From assembly GCF_002797915.1 (NCBI RefSeq), contig NZ_PGTY01000003.1, forward strand, positions 433,341 to 497,340: a stretch of 64,000 nucleotides of DNA, in the 5' to 3' direction. Below are positions 60,207-64,000 of the stretch, one piece after another. Under the pieces are notes generated by a model, which saw only the letters and a program-made list of their open reading frames with translations, did not search any database and was not told the DNA's origin. Origin of the DNA: Yoonia maricola. GTDB lineage: Bacteria; Pseudomonadota; Alphaproteobacteria; Rhodobacterales; Rhodobacteraceae. The position numbers and the translations under genes were made by a program. Numbering within the stretch: position 1 is the stretch's first letter; each line of letters opens with the position of its first letter.

Positions 60207-60737
60207 TTACTGCTTGGTGACCTGCGTATATTCCAATTCAACCGGCGTCGCGCGACCAAAGATGGACACAGTCACCTTCAGGCGCTGGTTCTCTTCATCA
60301 ACTTCTTCAACCATACCGTCGAAATCCTCGAACGGGCCATCGTTGACTTTGACTTTTTCGCCGATCTCAAAGTGAATCAACGTGCGTGGCGCATCTTCGC
60401 CCTCTTGCACGCGGCCAAGGATGGCCTGCACTTCGGCGTCACGCATGGGCATCGGGCGCCCCTGCGGACCCAAGAAACCTGTGACGCGATTGATCGAGTT
60501 GATCAGGTGATAGCCTTCATCCGACATTTCCATGTGAACCAAAACGTAACCGGGCATAAAGCGGCGCTCGGCGGTTACCTTTTTGTTGCGGCGGATTTCG
60601 ATGACTTCTTCGGTCGGGACCAGCACTTCGTCGATTTGCTCATCCAGCCCCTGCTCTTCCGCCTTCTGGCGGATCGCTTCCGCGATCTTCTTCTCAAAGT
60701 TTGAGAGAACGCTTACCGAATACCAACGTTTGGCCAT
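60207..60737 (-). CDS. nusG: Transcription termination/antitermination factor NusG
   Basis: 176 residues. MAKRWYSVSVLSNFEKKIAEAIRQKAEEQGL, PGYVLVHMEMSDEGYHLI and the KOW motif FEIGEKVKVNDGPFEDFDGMVEEVDEENQRLKV identify NusG. Binds RNA polymerase, couples transcription with ribosome or Rho. Downstream of secE by ~190 bases rather than the usual tight link. Confidence 0.97.
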   Translation of the reverse strand: MAKRWYSVSVLSNFEKKIAEAIRQKAEEQGLDEQIDEVLVPTEEVIEIRRNKKVTAERRFMPGYVLVHMEMSDEGYHLINSINRVTGFLGPQGRPMPMRDAEVQAILGRVQEGEDAPRTLIHFEIGEKVKVNDGPFEDFDGMVEEVDEENQRLKVTVSIFGRATPVELEYTQVTKQ

Positions 60738-60825
60738 CTGTCAGAGCACCTTGTCGTCACTTGGCCAAAAGGCCGAATTGCATTTCATGTCCAGCGGGCG
60801 GGGCCGCAGTTCCCGAAAATAAAAG

Positions 60826-60856
60826 GGGCGTGCAACTCGATTCGCCACACGCCATT
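60826..60856 (-). terminator. Hairpin between secE and nusG
   Basis: Stem GGCGTG-type (complement of 60850-60855 pairing with 60828-60833) with a ~13-base loop, followed on the minus strand by CCTTTTATTTT. Could partly end the secE transcript before nusG. Confidence 0.4.
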
Positions 60857-60926
60857 TTCGGAAAGTTGATGGCTGATACCGCTGCCTTACCCGGTTTTCA
60901 AGAGGTGTGCGGAAAATCAGGCGCGA

Positions 60927-61127
60927 TTAGCCGCCAAAGTAGGTCAAGACGCCGTTCAAGCCGGTACGGATCAGCAGATCGACCAAGGCAAAGAATACAG
61001 CCGTCAGGGCCGCCATGATAAAGACCATCACAGTGGTCATCAGCACCTCGCGGCGGGTGGGCCAAACCACCTTGGAAACCTCTGCACGGACTTCCTGAAT
61101 GAACTTCATTGGGTTGGCGATGGCCAT
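60927..61127 (-). CDS. secE: Preprotein translocase subunit SecE
   Basis: 66 residues. N-terminal amphipathic part MAIANPMKFIQEVRAEVSKVVWPTRREVLMTT with the conserved VxWPTRxE motif and one C-terminal transmembrane helix, typical of short alphaproteobacterial SecE. Part of the SecYEG channel. The adjacent tRNA-Trp lies about 1 kb upstream, separated by a sulfotransferase-like gene. Confidence 0.96.
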   Translation of the reverse strand: MAIANPMKFIQEVRAEVSKVVWPTRREVLMTTVMVFIMAALTAVFFALVDLLIRTGLNGVLTYFGG

Positions 61128-61219
61128 GGCGCATATGTCCTCTTTCGAAACAAGACGGACTTACGGACTCTGATACATGAATTCAAGCCCGTTTGGCTGC
61201 GGCATCTATCAAGATGACG

Positions 61220-62080
61220 TCATGCATCATTGGGCGGACGCAACAGTGTCACACCCTGCATGGCGGAAATCGTCGCAAGTTGACGCGCATAGGCGGCATC
61301 CCCAATCGCGTGTTCTTCGGCGGCAAAGCCATCAAACGGGGCGTGGCCGTCTTCCACGGGCAGTTTTTGACGGGCCAGCTGGGCCATTTTGGCGCCGGAC
61401 GGTTCAGGCGCATTGGTCAGCACATAGTCCACCGCCCGCTCTGACAAGCCGCGATTGATATGGCGCGGGCGTGGGGCAACGCAATCTGCGGCATCTTCGC
61501 CGACCAGATGCTTTATGATCTGCGGAAAGACAGCCGTGTAATCTTCATATCGCCAGACGGTTAGCGCCCCGACACCCTGTGCGGCCCGCAAGCGGCTGAC
61601 CAGATCGACCCAATCAACACTGGCCAATGGGTTGCGCCTTTGAAAAACCGCGATAGGCTGCACCCGTCCACCCAGCAACATCTGGCAGTAAGCGGAATTG
61701 ATGAAAGCGGTTGGGCGGCGGATGGCAAGGCAGACATCGACATCCCGGCCAATGGCGCGTGACAGTTCCGCCAGCCTGTCGTCTGCAGACTTATAGCGGT
61801 GCCGCATCCCTCGCCCATGCGGCTGATTCAACGGGCCGATAAAGTTCTCTTCGCTTATGACGATCCGGTGCCCGTTCTGGGGCAGCTGCGCCAAGGGCTG
61901 AGCGCCTTCTTCCAAACGCAGCCCAAACATCGACTGAATGCTCTGACCCGGCTGCCGAAAATGGTCGGGTCCATAATAGTACACGCCCTGTCTGGACAAT
62001 GCCTGACTTGACCGTTTCAACGACCGCTGCAAGTGCGAGGTCGCCGTCTTATGGGCCCCGACATGAAAGGCAATACGCAT
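61220..62080 (-). CDS. Sulfotransferase-like P-loop protein
   Basis: 286 residues from ATG at 62080 (MRIAFHVGAHKTATSHLQRSL); upstream in-frame ATGs at 62095 and 62122 are possible. The HVGAHKTATS segment matches the PAPS-binding 5'-phosphosulfate loop of sulfotransferases, and SEENF and AIRRPTAFINSAYCQML resemble the 3'-phosphate-binding RxPxxxxxS region. Substrate unknown; roseobacters carry many such genes for surface polysaccharide or lipid modification. Inserted between tRNA-Trp and secE. Confidence 0.75.
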   Translation of the reverse strand: MRIAFHVGAHKTATSHLQRSLKRSSQALSRQGVYYYGPDHFRQPGQSIQSMFGLRLEEGAQPLAQLPQNGHRIVISEENFIGPLNQPHGRGMRHRYKSADDRLAELSRAIGRDVDVCLAIRRPTAFINSAYCQMLLGGRVQPIAVFQRRNPLASVDWVDLVSRLRAAQGVGALTVWRYEDYTAVFPQIIKHLVGEDAADCVAPRPRHINRGLSERAVDYVLTNAPEPSGAKMAQLARQKLPVEDGHAPFDGFAAEEHAIGDAAYARQLATISAMQGVTLLRPPNDA

Positions 62081-62139
62081 CGGACGATCTGTCATGAGGT
62101 TTGTCTGATCCTCCGGCAACACAGGCCCGCGATCTGGTC

Positions 62140-62215
<76 letters not shown>

Positions 62216-62342
62216 ACGACCGGTTGACGGGGTAGTCCGAAACCACAGCAGGATCAAGAGGGATAAGTGCAGCACACTTGTGTTCAGGTCCAGAAATGCG
62301 ACAAGAGAGCAGTTATCGACAACCAAAGGCCCCTACCCGCTC

Positions 62343-63032
62343 ATGTCTCTGCGCAAACGGCTCGAAAAATCTGAAACGCTTGCTGGAGTGCTAGGTACGC
62401 TAGCGGGGTGGTACCTGACGTTTTGCTATCGCACCACCACTTGGAAGGACGATGGGTTGGAGGATATCGAGGCCGCTTTGGGTGAAGGGCCCGTATTGCT
62501 GGTGCTGTGGCATAGTCGGCTGATGATGGTTGGTTACCATTGGCCTGTCCATCACGGAACTATGTCGAGCCTGCATGACACATCGCCGATCGGGCGTGTC
62601 ACCGGCGCAATGCTGCGCCGCAACGGGCTGCTGCCCATTAAAATGTCGCGCAAGAAATCGAACCTTGCCGCGTCACGCAGCGTCCTCAAACAGGCCAAAG
62701 CAGGGGTCAGTATCGGCATCACAGGCGACGGCCCCTTGGGTCCGGCGCTTATTCTGAAAGATGCACCGCTAGATTGGGCAAGGACCACTGGGATACCCAT
62801 CTTTTGCTACGCTTTTTCGACGACAAAAGGGCGGCGGCTACAATCATGGGATCAAATGCTGGTGCCAAAGCCGTTTGGGAAAGGGGCCTATGTGTTTCGA
62901 AGGCTCAACTATACGATCTCGCGCAAAGCAAGCGAGGCCGAAATCACAGCCCTGCGTACCGCAGTGCAAGATAGCCTGACCGAAGTCACCCATCAGGCCG
63001 ACGCTTTGGCAGGCCTCCCGCCGGGGCCATAA
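62343..63032 (+). CDS. DUF374 lysophospholipid-acyltransferase-like protein
   Basis: 229 residues from ATG at 62343 (MSLRKRLEKSETLAGVLG). One N-terminal hydrophobic segment, LLVLWHSRLMMVGY (the WHxR motif of DUF374), SLHDTSPIGRVTGAMLRRNGLLPIKMSRKKS, and GITGDGPLGPALILKDAPLDWARTTGIPI are family features. Proteins with this domain are near lipid-A/KDO genes and predicted to acylate lipids. Opposite strand to the ribosomal genes around it. Confidence 0.88.
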   Translation: MSLRKRLEKSETLAGVLGTLAGWYLTFCYRTTTWKDDGLEDIEAALGEGPVLLVLWHSRLMMVGYHWPVHHGTMSSLHDTSPIGRVTGAMLRRNGLLPIKMSRKKSNLAASRSVLKQAKAGVSIGITGDGPLGPALILKDAPLDWARTTGIPIFCYAFSTTKGRRLQSWDQMLVPKPFGKGAYVFRRLNYTISRKASEAEITALRTAVQDSLTEVTHQADALAGLPPGP

Positions 63033-63033
63033 A

Positions 63034-63693
63034 TCAGGCCTCGGTCGCCCGGCGCAGTGCATCCAGATCGCCGCCGACAATGGCAGCTTCGTTTTGCAAA
63101 ATCTTTGTGATGTCCCAATCCCACCAAGCGATCTTATTGAGTTCTGAAATCGTAGCATCATCGAACCGCATCCGCTGCACCGTCGCACGGTTGCCCGCCA
63201 CAATCGCATAATCCGGTACTGTACCGCTCACCACCGCACCGGCACCTACAATCACACCATTTCCAATATCTGCACCCGCCAGAATGCGGGCGCCAGTCCC
63301 GATCCAGACGTCATGACCAATCCGAATATCACGCCCCGGTCGCAAGGTTGATGCATAGGCGATAAACCGATCAGGCTCGTGGATGGCAAAAGGAAAAGTG
63401 GAAAAGCCCTCGCGGGCATGATTGGCACCATCAGTGATGAATTGCAGCCCATGGGCAAACTGCCCAAACTTGCCAATAATGATCCGGTCCTGTGCCCCCG
63501 GAAAAAGATATGGAGCCAGCCGCGCGGCCCAGGCCTCTGGATCGTTGGGGGGATCAAAGTCATTGGCATAGGTGTAGTCACCAATATCCCAATTTGGATG
63601 CATGATCGCATTATTAAGAAAAACATTGCCCTTGTGGACGGTACCGTCGGGAAAGGTGACCGGGTGTAGCGTGTCGGCGGATGGGAAAGGCAT
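63034..63693 (-). CDS. CatB-type xenobiotic O-acetyltransferase (hexapeptide repeat)
   Basis: 219 residues. Left-handed beta-helix hexapeptide repeats (IGHDVWIGTGARILAGADIGNGVIVGAGAVVSG) and the catalytic His of the Vat/CatB subgroup in DGANHAREGFSTFPF (H92), with IIIGKFGQFAHGLQF before it. Similar proteins acetylate chloramphenicol or streptogramins, but chromosomal members like this usually have unknown substrates; resistance should not be assumed. Faces the DUF374 gene end to end. Confidence 0.88.
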   Translation of the reverse strand: MPFPSADTLHPVTFPDGTVHKGNVFLNNAIMHPNWDIGDYTYANDFDPPNDPEAWAARLAPYLFPGAQDRIIIGKFGQFAHGLQFITDGANHAREGFSTFPFAIHEPDRFIAYASTLRPGRDIRIGHDVWIGTGARILAGADIGNGVIVGAGAVVSGTVPDYAIVAGNRATVQRMRFDDATISELNKIAWWDWDITKILQNEAAIVGGDLDALRRATEA

Positions 63694-63765
63694 GGGCGCT
63701 CCAAAGTCTAATGGCTGAATACCGTTCCACTTGGGTCAGCTCCACTGCTTTTATGCTATCAAAGC

Positions 63766-63800
63766 AAAAGGCCGCCACATTACTGCGCCGGCCTTTTGTT
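63766..63800 (-). terminator. Terminator after tuf
   Basis: Nine-bp stem AAAAGGCCG (63766-63774) / CGGCCTTTT (63789-63797) with A/T tracts on both sides, 72 bases after the tuf stop on the minus strand. Confidence 0.75.
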
Positions 63801-63815
63801 TGTTTGGGTCATGCG

Positions 63816-63855
63816 GTGGGTTGCACCCACCCTACGTAGGGTGGGTGCAACCCAC
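63816..63855. repeat. Perfect 40-bp palindrome downstream of tuf
   Basis: Two 20-base arms without spacer (63816-63835, GTGGGTTGCACCCACCCTAC, and its exact complement 63836-63855). Together with the tail CGCGTATGTG it is related (25 of 32 positions over 63833-63864) to 4166-4197, so it belongs to a dispersed repeat family, like GTAGGGTGGGT-type REP elements seen in many genomes. Confidence 0.75.
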
Positions 63856-63868
63856 GCGTATGTGCCGA

Positions 63869-64000
63869 TTACTCGACGATCTTGGATACAACACCGGCGC
63901 CAACAGTGCGGCCGCCTTCGCGGATCGCGAAGCGCAGGCCGTCTTCCATCGCGATCGGTGCGATCAGCTCGACGTTGAACTTCAGGTTGTCGCCCGGCAT
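63869..64000 (-). CDS. tuf: Elongation factor Tu (C-terminal 43 codons; cut by window edge)
   Basis: Only the final part is visible: [20 protein letters not shown], then [21 protein letters not shown] before TAA, which is the C-terminal barrel of EF-Tu. The rest continues past base 64000. In order with tRNA-Trp, secE and nusG as in the usual tufB locus, though two unrelated genes separate it from tRNA-Trp. Confidence 0.97.
   Translation of the reverse strand: MPGDNLKFNVELIAPIAMEDGLRFAIREGGRTVGAGVVSKIVE

Noticed and set aside
63034..63693. Antibiotic resistance gene reading of the CatB-like acetyltransferase
   Set aside because: The family is broad; chromosomal members in environmental bacteria seldom confer resistance, and nothing nearby indicates a resistance element.

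Overview
The window is a chromosomal segment of an alphaproteobacterium, most likely a marine member of the Roseobacter group (Rhodobacterales). This rests on the combination of a form I CO dehydrogenase cluster, TRAP and tripartite tricarboxylate (TTT) transporters, the FYDLN acid-tail protein, the Anbu peptidase cluster and the sequence character of the rpoBC/ribosomal proteins. A genus cannot be fixed from the sequence alone.

Layout. (1) 1-6750: the 2-oxoglutarate dehydrogenase genes sucA (5' end missing) and sucB, then two orphan membrane proteins around a hairpin-rich non-coding block, a MAPEG protein, and lpd for the E3 subunit. (2) 6.9-9.7 kb: a TerB-like exported protein, a GntR regulator, a YgjP-type metalloprotease, the FYDLN protein and tRNA-Ala(GGC), followed directly by a truncated phage integrase, which looks like an old integration scar. 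(3) 10.1-13.3 kb: zinc uptake genes znuB-znuC-zur divergent from znuA, with a probable Zur operator between them. (4) 13.3-23.3 kb: a complete aerobic CO oxidation cluster on the minus strand, in transcription order coxC, M, S, L, D, E, F, a mocA-like gene, an unannotated 33-codon ORF, coxG and a coxI/xdhC-like gene. CoxC is an MHYT-LytTR sensor-regulator, and a 21-bp-period direct repeat of LytTR type lies just upstream of coxM. (5) 23.4-37.8 kb: catabolic and transport genes: a Na+/amino-acid symporter with a Usp protein, a TRAP transporter divergent from a GntR regulator and mannonate dehydratase, an acyl-CoA ligase with a PanE-like reductase, a TctCBA transporter, and a tandem-Usp protein.

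(6) 38.1-42.9 kb: a same-strand cluster of transglutaminase-like protein, ATP-grasp, alpha-E, a second transglutaminase-like protein, and Anbu (a proteasome-like peptidase). It is probably a peptide ligation/processing system whose substrate is unknown. (7) 43.4-64 kb: the classical tuf-tRNA(Trp)-secE-nusG-rplKA-rplJL-rpoBC order on the minus strand, unusually broken up. Between its blocks sit a CatB-like acetyltransferase and a DUF374 acyltransferase, a sulfotransferase-like gene, a cytochrome b561/Rieske-like pair, a PAS-GGDEF-EAL protein with a small lipoprotein, and a 441-aa orphan. Strong terminators after rplA, rplL and nusG indicate that the blocks are transcribed separately.

The most interesting unexplained items are the 33-aa ORF translationally linked to the CO dehydrogenase maturation genes, the LytTR-type repeat, the Anbu cluster, the fragmented ribosomal/RNA polymerase cluster with its cargo, TGTAC-rich repeats shared by two distant promoter regions, twin hairpins between rpoB and rpoC, and a Rieske-like protein with altered cluster-ligand spacing.
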